Source: Bacillota bacterium (lineage in GTDB: Bacteria > Bacillota > Clostridia > Peptostreptococcales > Anaerovoracaceae). From it: a stretch of DNA of 64,000 nt. The stretch spans positions 93,017-157,016 of the forward strand of contig JAQYCQ010000019.1 in assembly GCA_028724585.1 (NCBI GenBank), written 5' to 3'. The translations under genes and the position numbers were made by a program. The number at the start of each line of letters is the position of its first letter. Positions within the stretch are counted from its first letter, which is position 1. This document shows positions 33,345 through 41,732 of the stretch, piece by piece. Under the pieces are notes generated by a model, which did not search any database, was not told the DNA's origin, and worked only from the letters and a program-made list of their open reading frames with translations.

Positions 33345-35129
33345 ATGGATGAGATGAACAACATGGAAAACCTGGCAGGCGGAAATGACCAGAGCAGTGC
33401 GAACGGCGCGGACAGCGCGAACGGCATGGAAAACAGGTCGGGCTCCGGCGAAGCCGCTGTAGATTACAGCACAGCAGCAGGAACAAAGACCTCGGTAGGC
33501 GGGAGCACGTCAGCAGGCGGCAGTGATACAGGCGGAAGCGGTTACAATACATACACATACGATACTTCATCAGACGCCAGCGACCAGTATTACGGAGAAC
33601 AGAACAGTTACACAGACACGGACAGCACGAATGACTACAGCGGTTATGGGCAGGAAAATAACCAGTCCCGCGAAAGCTCCGCTTACAATGATGCCTCCGG
33701 CAGCCAGTACGGCGGCGCCTATAACGACGGATACAGCGCGGGCGGACAGTACGGCGGATATTACGGTGGAAACAATGGTTTCAACGGCGCCGCCGGCGGA
33801 CAGTTCAACGCTGTTCCTCCGCAGGCTCCAAAGAAGAAAAAGAAGCTGTCAGAAAAGGCCAAGAAAGTGCTGGCAGCTGTCCTCGTGATAGCACTCTGCG
33901 GATGCGCGGGCTTCGGCGGTACCACGCTGGCCAACAATATGTCGTCGTCCTCGTCGGGAAGCGGTTCCTCGAAGAGCACTAACGTAAAGATCTCGGGAGA
34001 TGTGACCAGCCTCGACGCGGCATCGGCGATAGCCGAAAAGATCATGCCTTCCGTAGTAGGTATAAGCACAACGTCGCAGACTAAGACACAGACCCTGTTC
34101 GGCCTGCAGAGCGGTACTGTCGAGGGCGTAGGTACAGGCATCATCGTGTCGGAGGACGGATATATCCTGACCAACTCGCACGTGGTCAACGACGGCGATA
34201 CTGAGACCATTACCGTAGACCTTTATGACGGCAAGACTTACAGTGGAAAAGTCCTCTGGAATGATTCCAGCCTGGATCTGGCTATAGTCAAGATCGATGC
34301 TTCGGGCCTCACAGCCGCTGAGCTCGGCGATTCCGATGACGTCAAGATCGGCGATTACGCTCTGGCGGTCGGCAACCCTCTGGGACTCAATTATGAGAGA
34401 TCGATGACATCGGGTATCATCAGCGGACTCAACAGAACTATCACGACACAGGACGAGTCTACGGGCTCTACAAATAACATGGAAGGACTCATCCAGACAG
34501 ACGCGGCCATCAATTCCGGAAACAGCGGCGGTCCGCTCATCGACAGCGAAGGCAAGGTCATCGGTATCAATACAGCCAAGGCCTCATCGTCTGAGGGCCT
34601 GGGATTCTCCATCCCTATAAATACAGCCGTGCCTATCATCAAGCAGATAAAGGAAAACGGCGATTACCAGGCTTCCTACATCGGTATCTCAGGTGTTGAC
34701 CTTTCAGATGTAATGGCCAACTACCAGACTAACTTCAAGGCTGATTCAGGTGTATATGTGGCACAGATCTTCACTGATTCGCCGGCAGCAAAAGCAGGTC
34801 TCAAGGAAGGAGATATCATAACCAAGATAAACGACAAGGAGATCAGCGGCATGAGCGCTCTCAAGTCAGAGCTCATAAACTACAGCCCTGGAACAGAGAT
34901 AACTCTGACTGTAGAAAGAGATAAAAAGGACCAGAAGATAAAGCTGACGCTCGGCAGCGAGTCTGATGCCAAGACTTCGCTCCAGTCGAGTGAAAGCCAG
35001 GGACAGTCAGACCAGAACGGATCGTCAGGAAGCCAGACTCTGCCTGGAATTTCCGGCGGACAGAACGGACAGAGCGGACAGAGCGGACAGAGCAGCAGCG
35101 GCGGGCTCGGAAGCTTATTCGGAAACTAA
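33345..35129 (+). CDS. htrA: HtrA-type membrane-anchored serine protease
   Basis: 594-residue DegP/HtrA family protease for envelope protein quality control. The ATG at 33345 has AAGGTGG five bases before it; GTG 33336 is an alternative. Residues 1 to ~165 are a Gly/Ser/Tyr/Asn-rich low-complexity cytoplasmic domain with GGYYGG-type repeats, followed by KKKKK and one transmembrane helix (~174-197). The trypsin-like domain has His279 (TNSHVVND), Asp311 (SLDLAIVKI) and Ser394 (NSGNSGGPL). One PDZ domain follows (DSPAAKAGLKEGDIITKI), then a Gln/Ser/Gly-rich tail with GQSGQSGQS repeats. The long disordered N-terminus is larger than in Bacillus HtrA. Confidence 0.96.
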   Translation: MDEMNNMENLAGGNDQSSANGADSANGMENRSGSGEAAVDYSTAAGTKTSVGGSTSAGGSDTGGSGYNTYTYDTSSDASDQYYGEQNSYTDTDSTNDYSGYGQENNQSRESSAYNDASGSQYGGAYNDGYSAGGQYGGYYGGNNGFNGAAGGQFNAVPPQAPKKKKKLSEKAKKVLAAVLVIALCGCAGFGGTTLANNMSSSSSGSGSSKSTNVKISGDVTSLDAASAIAEKIMPSVVGISTTSQTKTQTLFGLQSGTVEGVGTGIIVSEDGYILTNSHVVNDGDTETITVDLYDGKTYSGKVLWNDSSLDLAIVKIDASGLTAAELGDSDDVKIGDYALAVGNPLGLNYERSMTSGIISGLNRTITTQDESTGSTNNMEGLIQTDAAINSGNSGGPLIDSEGKVIGINTAKASSSEGLGFSIPINTAVPIIKQIKENGDYQASYIGISGVDLSDVMANYQTNFKADSGVYVAQIFTDSPAAKAGLKEGDIITKINDKEISGMSALKSELINYSPGTEITLTVERDKKDQKIKLTLGSESDAKTSLQSSESQGQSDQNGSSGSQTLPGISGGQNGQSGQSGQSSSGGLGSLFGN

Positions 35130-35161
35130 AAACAGCAGGACAGTTGACTTAAGACGCACAG

Positions 35162-35201
35162 GCGCCGTACCATATAAAACAATATGGCGCGGCGCTTTTT
35201 T
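35162..35201 (+). terminator. intrinsic terminator after htrA
   Basis: Stem GCGCCG-TA-CCATAT against ATATGG-CG-CGGCGC with an AAAACA loop, then six T. Confidence 0.85.
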
Positions 35202-35216
35202 GCGCGCGGAGCGCGC
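35202..35216. repeat. GGA-loop mini-hairpin (copy 8)
   Basis: Perfect stem GCGCGC/GCGCGC with GGA loop, directly after the htrA terminator and 15 bases before rlmH. Confidence 0.75.
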
Positions 35217-35231
35217 GGGAATGGAGAAAAG

Positions 35232-35711
35232 ATGAACATAGATATAATATGTATAGGCAAGCTCAAGGAAAAGTACTGGCGTGACGCCAGCGCTGAATAC
35301 GCTAAGAGACTGGGCCGATACTGCAGATTTAATATAGTAGAGTTAAAGGAATCCAGACTGCCGGAAAACGCTTCCCAGGCTGACGAAAATGCGGTAAAGG
35401 AAAAGGAAGGGCAGGAGATCCTGAAAGCGATAAAAAAACAGCAGCACGTCGTGGCTCTGGACATAAAAGGAAAAGAGCTCGATTCAGAAAAGCTGGCATC
35501 CAGGCTTGACAGCCTGATGACAGGCGGTGTCAGCGATATAGCGTTTATAATAGGAGGAAGCCTGGGCCTTTCGCCTGAGGTCCTGTCCAGGGCCGATTTC
35601 AGGCTTTCTTTTTCTCCTATGACATTCCCTCACCAGATGATGAGGATCATACTGCAGGAGCAGCTTTACCGCTGTTTCAAGATAATACACCACGAAACAT
35701 ATCATAAATAG
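35232..35711 (+). CDS. rlmH: 23S rRNA pseudouridine-1915 N3-methyltransferase RlmH
   Basis: 159-residue SPOUT methyltransferase. ATG 35232 (MNIDIICIGKLKEKYW) gives the normal family length; the longer frame from 35184 starts inside the terminator. Typical motifs are KLKEKYWRDASAEYAKRL, a knotted SAM-binding core with VVALDIKGKELDSE, FIIGGSLGLSPEV and the C-terminal SFSPMTFPHQMMRIILQEQLYR. It is commonly found next to yycJ-htrA near the origin in Firmicutes. Confidence 0.97.
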   Translation: MNIDIICIGKLKEKYWRDASAEYAKRLGRYCRFNIVELKESRLPENASQADENAVKEKEGQEILKAIKKQQHVVALDIKGKELDSEKLASRLDSLMTGGVSDIAFIIGGSLGLSPEVLSRADFRLSFSPMTFPHQMMRIILQEQLYRCFKIIHHETYHK

Positions 35712-35724
35712 GCGATGTAAAACG

Positions 35725-35753
35725 TTGAAAACGCAAACTATCTATGATATGCT
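35725..35753 (+). promoter_or_regulatory. promoter of pgeF
   Basis: TTGAAA (35725-35730), 17 bases, TATGCT (35748-35753). Confidence 0.7.
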
Positions 35754-35804
35754 TTATCGCAATCAAAAATAGAAAGTGCCGTTCAAGGCAGACAGAAAGG
35801 GAAT

Positions 35805-36632
35805 ATGAAGCTTAAAACAACAGGAAATATGGCAGTCGAGACGGAGCTGCCTCTGCTCACTTTTCCGTCACTGTCCGGAACAGGTATAGTCAGGCACGGC
35901 TTTACGACCAGGGAAGGCGGAGTCAGCGAAGGCATGTTCAGGTCCCTCAACCTCAGCTTTACAAGAGGAGACAGACCAGAAGCCGTCACAGAAAACTTCA
36001 GGCGCGTAGCCGCGGCTCTGGGTACGGAGCCGGACAGGTTCGTCTTTACCGACCAGACACATACGACCAATATCCGCCGGGTCTATGAAGAAGACGCGGG
36101 CAAAGGACTCACCAGAGAACGCGATTACACAGATATAGACGGTCTCGTTACCGATGTACCGGGGCTGATGCTGAGCGCTTTTTTCGCTGACTGCACACCC
36201 CTGTTTTTCGTTGACCCGGTCAGGAGAGCTATAGGGCTCAGCCATTCCGGCTGGCGGGGCACAGCGGGACGCATGGGCGCGGTGACTGTCAGGCGCATGG
36301 AGAAGGAGTTCGGGACAGATCCGGCGGACCTGATCTGCGCGGTCGGCCCCTGCATCTGCAGAGACTGCTACGAGATCAGCAAAGATGTGGCGGATATCTT
36401 CGCTGAAGAATTCAGCGGACACCGTGACGAAATACTGAGGGACGACCATAACGGCAAATTCCACCTGGACCTGAACAGGACAAATGAGATAGTACTGCTG
36501 GAGGCGGGCGTGCTCCCGGAGCATATCACCTTATCCGGAGTATGCACCTGCTGCGATCCGGACATGCTCTTCTCACACAGGGCGACAGGAGGCAAAAGAG
36601 GCAATCTTGGAGCTTTCATGGCTCTTCTGTGA
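35805..36632 (+). CDS. pgeF: PgeF/YfiH-type peptidoglycan editing factor
   Basis: 275-residue member of the laccase-domain (DUF152, YfiH/YlmD) family. Characterised members are purine-nucleoside phosphorylases/deaminases, and in E. coli YfiH removes L-Ser wrongly built into peptidoglycan precursors. Metal ligands are visible: His in DQTHTTNIRRVYE, Cys in FFADCTPLFFVD, and His in GLSHSGWRGTAGRMG. The C-terminal motifs GPCICRDCYEIS and CTCCDPDMLFSHRATGGKRG are standard. It has its own promoter; SD is AAAGGGAA. Confidence 0.93.
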   Translation: MKLKTTGNMAVETELPLLTFPSLSGTGIVRHGFTTREGGVSEGMFRSLNLSFTRGDRPEAVTENFRRVAAALGTEPDRFVFTDQTHTTNIRRVYEEDAGKGLTRERDYTDIDGLVTDVPGLMLSAFFADCTPLFFVDPVRRAIGLSHSGWRGTAGRMGAVTVRRMEKEFGTDPADLICAVGPCICRDCYEISKDVADIFAEEFSGHRDEILRDDHNGKFHLDLNRTNEIVLLEAGVLPEHITLSGVCTCCDPDMLFSHRATGGKRGNLGAFMALL

Positions 36633-36681
36633 TTGCGTACCGCTTCGCGGTGGTAGAAAATATAGATAAGGGGGTGCGGAA

Positions 36682-37356
36682 ATGTATAGAGATATGGCTT
36701 ATATGAGTCTGGCAAAGGTCAATCCGGCCTTTCTCGAAAGGCTGACCAGGGCCGGCAGGCTGGACAATTTCCTCGATACACTGAGCGAATTCGCGGCGGA
36801 TGCCCACTTTGAGATAGAAAGACAGATACTCGACCAGTACAAAAACAGCGACGAATACAGACAGAACAAGAGCAACAGAAAAATAGTAAATTACGTCGTA
36901 AATTCCATAGACAGGAGCGTGCTCTACATGGTTCCGGACCTGATAGACCAGGCCCTTATGCCAGGCAGCGATGTCATGCTTCAGCTCGAGCAGGAGGAAG
37001 ATGAGTACGAATCCTTCAAGAGCAAGTGCGATGAGCTTTTTATATCAGGCAGCGCCAGCGACGAGCTGGATGATCTGGACGATGAAGAAGGCGGCCCGGT
37101 GCTGGTGGCTGATCTCGAGGAGTATATCCGCAGGGAGCTCAGGGCTAACAGCATGACTGCTGAAGAAGTCGCGGAGGAAGCGCGCCGCAGGAAGCAGGAA
37201 AAGGAAAAAGCGGAAGCCGCTGATGAGTCCGCGGACAGGGCGGATAGTTCAGAAGAGGCGGCCGCTTCTTCTGAAAAAGCGGACGACACGGACAATTCAG
37301 AAGAAGCGGCCGATGAGAGTGAAGAAAACGGCGTAAGCGAGTCGGATGAAGAATAA
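36682..37356 (+). CDS. conserved-looking hypothetical protein with acidic tail
   Basis: 224 residues, not recognised. The first ~95 residues form a soluble, mostly helical region (VNPAFLERLTRAGRLDNFLDTL; VNYVVNSIDRSVLYMVPDLI). From ~residue 100 the protein becomes acidic, and the last ~60 residues are a low-complexity Ala/Asp/Glu/Ser repeat (SSEEAAASSEKADD, NSEEAADESEE) likely to be disordered. SD GGGGTG precedes the ATG. It lies between pgeF and another small hypothetical and may be on the pgeF transcript. Similar acidic tails occur on the two SdpI-like proteins. Confidence 0.65.
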   Translation: MYRDMAYMSLAKVNPAFLERLTRAGRLDNFLDTLSEFAADAHFEIERQILDQYKNSDEYRQNKSNRKIVNYVVNSIDRSVLYMVPDLIDQALMPGSDVMLQLEQEEDEYESFKSKCDELFISGSASDELDDLDDEEGGPVLVADLEEYIRRELRANSMTAEEVAEEARRRKQEKEKAEAADESADRADSSEEAAASSEKADDTDNSEEAADESEENGVSESDEE

Positions 37357-37377
37357 GCATCTTACGCGGAGCGTCCT

Positions 37378-37434
37378 GTCGGTGCGTCATCCTGATACAG
37401 CGGTTGGCGAGCCAGCGACTGCGCAGCCGTCGGA
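37378..37434 (-). repeat. dispersed repeat, intact copy
   Basis: On the minus strand this segment carries CGACGGCTGCGCAGTCGCTG followed by GGATGACGCACCGACA. Two blocks near the window end (63582-63608 and 63693-63729) match its two halves at about 90 percent, separated there by ~84 bases. It lies between two hypothetical genes. Confidence 0.65.
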
Positions 37435-37533
37435 ATGATGTGTCGTGTAACTTTGTAGAAATTAGTTTTAGTTTGTTATATAATAGAAGATAACGTTAGA
37501 AGATAAAAGCAGACAATATACAGGGGGATTCAT

Positions 37534-37914
37534 ATGAGTACTTTCAGAGAAGAAGATCTGCCGTATGATTTCGAAACACTTAAAGAAACCAAGCATATCA
37601 GGAGAAGCGTTTACGACCTGCAGCCTATAACTCTCGATGAAGAATATCCTGGAGACCTGCCTGAGGATCTCCAGCCTTTCCATTTCTGCTTCGCCAGAGA
37701 GGGACATATCATAATGATCATTCCGAGGAATTACCTGCAGGAAGCTCTCGATGAGCATGATCTGGACGCCTACGAGATCGCTATTCCGGTCAAGTTCGTC
37801 ATAGAGAAGGGCTATAAGCACGTAGAAGGCCATGAAGATTATATCGTAGGAAATTTCGACTACGATCCTGAGATACAGAAGGTCGACGTGCCTTATTACT
37901 ATTACGAGTACTAG
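37534..37914 (+). CDS. small hypothetical protein
   Basis: 126 residues, not recognised. Acidic, with no signal peptide or membrane segment. Alternating hydrophobic stretches (PFHFCFAREGHIIMIIPRNYL; YEIAIPVKFVIEKGY) suggest a small beta-rich domain; it ends in a tyrosine-rich VDVPYYYYEY. A good SD (AGGGGG) and an upstream TATAAT at 37479-37484 support expression. Neighbours give no clue to function. Confidence 0.7.
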   Translation: MSTFREEDLPYDFETLKETKHIRRSVYDLQPITLDEEYPGDLPEDLQPFHFCFAREGHIIMIIPRNYLQEALDEHDLDAYEIAIPVKFVIEKGYKHVEGHEDYIVGNFDYDPEIQKVDVPYYYYEY

Positions 37915-37992
37915 AGCGGCGGGAACGTGCTGCGCATTCCTCTGAGATCAGGGGTGTGCCTGCTGCCGCTTATTTTGGAGCATTAACTGTTT

Positions 37993-38316
37993 ATGAGATT
38001 ACGTAAAGAAAGTGATGATCTGCAGGAGGATGACATACTGCTCATCGCGAATGTCTCCGACGCGCTGGCTCATCCGGCGCGCGTAAAGATCTTCAGATTC
38101 ATTATGCACAGGAATATCGAGAGGAAGCCGGTCTGCAACAAAGATGTGGTAGCGGAGTTCGACTATTCCCAGGCGACCATATCCCAGCATATAAAAAGGC
38201 TGGAGAAATCGGACCTTGTGCAGGTGAACAAAAAAGACAGATTTTCATACTATTTCGCCAATGTAGGCCTGCTGGGCAGATACTTCAAGGCGATAAACAA
38301 GCTGGACGAAAACTGA
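37993..38316 (+). CDS. ArsR-family winged-helix regulator
   Basis: 107-residue DNA-binding protein. The HTH core reads ALAHPARVKIFRFIMHRN, NKDVVAEFDYSQATISQHIKRLEKSDLVQV, typical of ArsR/SmtB repressors. No paired metal-site cysteines are evident in the recognition helix (only one Cys, near residue 48), so metal sensing is doubtful. Its target is unknown; no transporter or resistance gene is adjacent. SD TTTGGAG. Confidence 0.85.
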   Translation: MRLRKESDDLQEDDILLIANVSDALAHPARVKIFRFIMHRNIERKPVCNKDVVAEFDYSQATISQHIKRLEKSDLVQVNKKDRFSYYFANVGLLGRYFKAINKLDEN

Positions 38317-38411
38317 GGCGTCCAGCCCGAAGCCGGGGCTTGCTTCCGCAGGTTCGTTAATTTTGTCAATCATCGTTTTTATATAATTTAGGGGAACCAG
38401 GAGGCTGTTAC

Positions 38412-38603
38412 ATGAGACTGGAAGATTTAACGCCAGAAGAACACGAATTGCTTAAAAAGAAGTTTGCGCAGTTCCACAGACTTCCTAAGGAGTCGAACAA
38501 TATCTGTCCAAACTATTACAATCCTTACCACGACCCGAGGAACTGCCCGGGTTCATGCAGGTACTGCATGTGGGACGGAGTACTGAGAGAAGAAGGTCTT
38601 TAG
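38412..38603 (+). CDS. small four-cysteine protein
   Basis: 63 residues, not recognised by name. The C-terminal half holds four cysteines in a tight pattern (ICPNYYNPYHDPRNCPGSCRYCMWDG), which could bind zinc or an iron-sulfur cluster; the N-terminal half is a charged helix (LTPEEHELLKKKFAQFH). SD CCAGGAGG and a dedicated downstream terminator support it as a real gene. Function unknown. Confidence 0.7.
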   Translation: MRLEDLTPEEHELLKKKFAQFHRLPKESNNICPNYYNPYHDPRNCPGSCRYCMWDGVLREEGL

Positions 38604-38640
38604 GCCAAGGCCCGGGACCGGGATACTCGGTAAATGACTA

Positions 38641-38676
38641 AGCCGCCGCGGTGTGTCAGCCGCAGCGGCTTTTTTA
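38641..38676 (+). terminator. intrinsic terminator
   Basis: Stem AGCCGC...GCGGCT enclosing CGCGG/CCG pairs, then TTTTTT, after the small Cys protein. Confidence 0.75.
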
Positions 38677-38736
38677 CGCTGTTATAAATCGAGACGTAAA
38701 CCCCACGGGCGTATCTGTGGGAACTGTCAGAGAAGC

Positions 38737-39666
38737 TCAGAAGGGAAAGCGTTCTTCGATCTCATTTACTATCTCGCGGTTGAGCGGAGCGTCCATGCCA
38801 TTTTCCTCCGCCATGGCGACTATGGCCCCGTTTATAGCCCTTATCTCTGTAGGGCGGCGCCGGCGTACGTCAGCTAACATGGAGCATATGTTTTCACCGG
38901 TCAGCTCTGCCACATGCATGGCGTCTTCTATGATCTTATCAGGATCGTATGAACGGCCTCCGGCATTTACTGTCTCGACGGCTTCGCCGACAAGGCGGCG
39001 CGAGCGCCGGTTCATCTGCGGATCGCTGACTATGTATTTATTAGGCTTGTCGTTGAGCGCGCAGAGCGCGTTTATCGCTGTGTTTACGAAGAGCTTGCGG
39101 AAGATGGCGTCAAAAACATCGTCCGATATGACCGTCTGGAATCCGGCTCTGTCCAGGACTTCAGCGGTCTTTTTAAGGCGCTCTTCTGTCCCGCTGCCGT
39201 CAGGCTCAAGGGCTCCTATAGTCGTGACCCCGCTTCCGGCGTGGATGATCTCACCGTCGTCGCGGATGTTCATGCCGTGGGCGGTAGTTCCCAGGAGTAT
39301 CTGGGAAGCGTCTGCTGTCTCCAGCAGAGGCAGATGGTTTCCATATCCGTTCTGGAGTGTGAGCACTGTGGTGTCGGGGCCGAAGATCTGTGGGTGGCTT
39401 TTTACAGCTTCGCGTGTAGAATATGACTTGACGAGAACGATGACCAGCTCCGCGGGGTTTTCGCCTGACGTATCGGTCACGGCACGCAGGTTTTCAGCGT
39501 GTGTCAGCGAACCGTCCTTTTCGTGGATGGTTATGCCCTTTTCGTTGATGCAGTCGGAATGCTCCGGGGAATAAGTTACGCAGAGCACTTCATTCGCCGG
39601 ATCCGCCGCCAGAGACGCGGCGAAAAGGGATCCGATGGCTCCTGTTCCGAGAATTGATATCCTCAT
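38737..39666 (-). CDS. panE: 2-dehydropantoate 2-reductase (ketopantoate reductase) family
   Basis: 309-residue NADPH-dependent reductase of the ApbA/PanE family (pantothenate/CoA pathway). The N-terminal Rossmann motif is MRISILGTGAIGSLFAA; the catalytic-domain lysine is in RKLFVNTAINALCALNDKPN, with the C-terminal NREIVNEIEERFPF. The start at 39666 follows AGGAGG. The open frame continues far upstream, but that part is only antisense to ylmH. Family members also include other 2-keto acid reductases, so the substrate is probable, not certain. No other pan genes are adjacent. Confidence 0.88.
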   Translation of the reverse strand: MRISILGTGAIGSLFAASLAADPANEVLCVTYSPEHSDCINEKGITIHEKDGSLTHAENLRAVTDTSGENPAELVIVLVKSYSTREAVKSHPQIFGPDTTVLTLQNGYGNHLPLLETADASQILLGTTAHGMNIRDDGEIIHAGSGVTTIGALEPDGSGTEERLKKTAEVLDRAGFQTVISDDVFDAIFRKLFVNTAINALCALNDKPNKYIVSDPQMNRRSRRLVGEAVETVNAGGRSYDPDKIIEDAMHVAELTGENICSMLADVRRRRPTEIRAINGAIVAMAEENGMDAPLNREIVNEIEERFPF

Positions 39667-39753
39667 ATCTGTCGATCCTCCTAAATATCTGATCAGAATG
39701 CGATTGGAATTCCGGTAAGGGATTAGTAATGTTAATAAAAGGATAGCACACAA

Positions 39754-40542
39754 ATGGATAATAAAAAAGAAGAAAAGATATTCGCCGCCAGGGTGGAAGA
39801 CCAGATCCGTGCCTGCGAAAACAAGTATATGATGACCCATACGGATTTCCTGGATCTGCATCAGAGAAGCCTGGCAGAGTCGGTGATACGAAGCACGGGC
39901 TTCAGGAAATACGGCTTTTACGGCGGCTATGATGATGCCGAGCGTGTCATAGCGGTATTCCTTCCGGATTATATAGAGCAGGACGATCCGGCAGAGTACT
40001 TTAAGGAAGAAGCGGAGGACGATCCTCTTACGGTCCTCCGCATCACACATGGCAGGGGTGGAAAGGAGCTGACTCACAGGGACTATCTGGGGGCGCTCAT
40101 GGGCCTGGGCATCAAGCGCGAGGTGACCGGAGACATCCTTGTCGGTGAAGAAGGGGCTGACGCGGTCGTGCTCCGTGACATAGCCGAGTTCATCGAAATG
40201 AACATGACCAGCGCCGGGCGGAGCACCGTTTCCATAGAGCAGGCTGACATATCCGATCTGCGGGTGCCGGAGCAGAGGATGGAGGAAAGGGACGCCAGTG
40301 TGGCATCGCTGAGGCTGGACAATGTCCTGTCGGCGGCTTTTGGCCTTTCCAGAAACAGCGCGGTTGAAGCTATAAAGAGCGGCCTGGTCTTCGTGGACAG
40401 TATTGAGATGTCCAAGCCTGACCATCAGATAGACGAGGGAGCACGGCTGGTGCTCCGCCATAAGGGCAAGGCTGTCCTGAGCGAGATAGGCAGGACGACT
40501 TCAAAAGGCAGGATACATGTAAAGATACTGCGATATAAATAA
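39754..40542 (+). CDS. ylmH: S4-domain RNA-binding protein YlmH (RqcP2-like)
   Basis: 262-residue YlmH-type protein. An N-terminal domain (TDFLDLHQRSLAESVIR, YGGYDDAERVIAVFLPDY, HRDYLGALMGLGIKREVTGDI) is followed by a C-terminal S4 RNA-binding domain (SLRLDNVLSAAFGLSRNSAVEAIKSGLVFVD). Known YlmH acts in ribosome quality control and is usually in the divIVA/ylm cell-division cluster; here it stands alone, divergent from panE. Start ATG 39754; SD AAAAGGA. Confidence 0.92.
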   Translation: MDNKKEEKIFAARVEDQIRACENKYMMTHTDFLDLHQRSLAESVIRSTGFRKYGFYGGYDDAERVIAVFLPDYIEQDDPAEYFKEEAEDDPLTVLRITHGRGGKELTHRDYLGALMGLGIKREVTGDILVGEEGADAVVLRDIAEFIEMNMTSAGRSTVSIEQADISDLRVPEQRMEERDASVASLRLDNVLSAAFGLSRNSAVEAIKSGLVFVDSIEMSKPDHQIDEGARLVLRHKGKAVLSEIGRTTSKGRIHVKILRYK

Positions 40543-40564
40543 AATCATAGAGGTCTATAAAAGA

Positions 40565-40599
40565 AGCCCACGCGCTCTGAGTACTCAGGCGCATGGGCT
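40565..40599. terminator. bidirectional terminator between ylmH and ppaC
   Basis: Stem AGCCCA-C-GCGC ... GCGC-A-TGGGCT with an inner TGAGTACTCA palindrome, T-rich afterwards. Confidence 0.75.
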
Positions 40600-40621
40600 T
40601 TCATTTTCTTTTTCGGTTTTG

Positions 40622-40636
40622 CCGCGCTCCGCGCGG
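40622..40636. repeat. GGA-loop mini-hairpin (copy 9)
   Basis: Perfect stem CCGCGC/GCGCGG with TCC loop, between convergent ylmH and ppaC. Confidence 0.75.
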
Positions 40637-40640
40637 ACAT

Positions 40641-40655
40641 GTGGACGGAGTCCAC
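40641..40655. repeat. GGA-loop mini-hairpin (copy 10)
   Basis: Perfect stem GTGGAC/GTCCAC with GGA loop, five bases after copy 9. An identical 15-mer is at 54754. Confidence 0.75.
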
Positions 40656-40671
40656 GTGAGGCTGCCTTTTA

Positions 40672-41592
40672 TTATGAAAGGGCTTCTGTGATAGGAGGCA
40701 CTACCTGCTTCTTTCTGGAAACTACGCCCTTGAGGTATGTGCGGCCTTCTTCTGATGAAGTGAATGCCTTTTTGACTACTTCGTCAGCGCCTTCGCCCGC
40801 GAATACCATCTCGCTGGATTCGTCGAGGATGTTTGTGAGCAGGAAGAAGAGCATATCACAGCCGTGTTCGCTGAATGACTCGTGGATGTAGTCGTTCATT
40901 GTCTTAGCGAGTTCGCTGAGCTCGTCTTCGTCCATGGAGGTTACCTGGCCTACGCCGTAAGTAGTGTTTCCTGCTGTGAACTTCTTGAAGTCCATGTAGA
41001 GGATCTCTTTAGGGGACTTGCCGGCCAGCTCGCTGCCTGCCTTGAACATTTCCTTTGCGTAAGCCTGGATGTCTTCGATGCCTGCGGCCTCAGCGTAAGC
41101 GTTTGCGGCTTCTACGTCCAGGTCTGTACATGTCGGTGAACGGAATGCCAGTGTATCTGAAAGGATGGCTGAGCAGAGAGCGCCTGCTGTAGCCTTATCG
41201 AATTCGATGTTGTTCTCCTTAAAGTGGAGATAGACGATAGTAGCTGTGCAGCCTACAGGCATAGCCCTGAAGTAGATAGGCTCGTTTGTCTGTACGTCGC
41301 CGATCTTGTGGTGGTCGAGGATCTCGAGGATATGGGCGTCGGCGATATCGTCTGTCGCCTGAGCGACTTCATTGTGGTCTACGAGGATAACGTCCTTGCC
41401 TGCCGCGCTCGGAAGAAGCTCCGGAGTCTCCAGGCCGACATGTTTGAGGACGAATTCTGTCTCAGGGTTGAGGTCGCCTGCTCTTGCAGCTTTGTAATCC
41501 TGGCCTGTGAGTGCCTTCTTGAAGGCCGCGTATCCGATAGCGGAGCAGATTGAGTCTGTATCTGGGTTTTTATGGCCGATAACGTAAATCAT
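40672..41592 (-). CDS. ppaC: manganese-dependent inorganic pyrophosphatase
   Basis: 306-residue family II (DHH) pyrophosphatase, driving biosynthetic reactions by PPi hydrolysis. Metal-binding motifs: GHKNPDTDSICSAIGYA (residues 5-21), LVDHNE and the DHH motif in LEILDHHKIGD, and the Asp in LCSAILSDTLAFRSPTCTD. The C-terminal DHHA2 domain ends with the active-site Arg/Lys pair in VSRKKQVVPPI. SD AGGAGG. It has its own promoter at 41656-41684. The short length excludes the CBS/DRTGG-containing regulated form. Confidence 0.97.
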   Translation of the reverse strand: MIYVIGHKNPDTDSICSAIGYAAFKKALTGQDYKAARAGDLNPETEFVLKHVGLETPELLPSAAGKDVILVDHNEVAQATDDIADAHILEILDHHKIGDVQTNEPIYFRAMPVGCTATIVYLHFKENNIEFDKATAGALCSAILSDTLAFRSPTCTDLDVEAANAYAEAAGIEDIQAYAKEMFKAGSELAGKSPKEILYMDFKKFTAGNTTYGVGQVTSMDEDELSELAKTMNDYIHESFSEHGCDMLFFLLTNILDESSEMVFAGEGADEVVKKAFTSSEEGRTYLKGVVSRKKQVVPPITEALS

Positions 41593-41655
41593 GTATATCT
41601 TTCCTCCTGAAATATTTTGATCTGATTTCGATATGAATCGATTTCTGTGTCATTA

Positions 41656-41684
41656 ATTCTACTCGCATTTGCCTGCCGTGACAA
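41656..41684 (-). promoter_or_regulatory. promoter of ppaC
   Basis: On the minus strand: TTGTCA (41684-41679), 17 bases, TAGAAT (41661-41656). Confidence 0.75.
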
Positions 41685-41732
41685 TAGGCTGGCAGGACAG
41701 TGAGAGCTGGAGTGTGCTTTTTTCGGCTGATA

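Noticed and set aside
38737..40461. A minus-strand frame of 574 codons suggesting a longer PanE fusion
   Set aside because: Only the last 309 residues match ketopantoate reductase, and a clear SD precedes the Met at 39666. The rest is antisense to ylmH, which has an S4 domain and good coding sequence on the plus strand.
40651..40660. Other CACGTG-containing sites (for example 40653, 54990, 55190) as further parS sites
   Set aside because: Only the central hexamer is present; the flanking GTTTC/GAAAC arms are missing.
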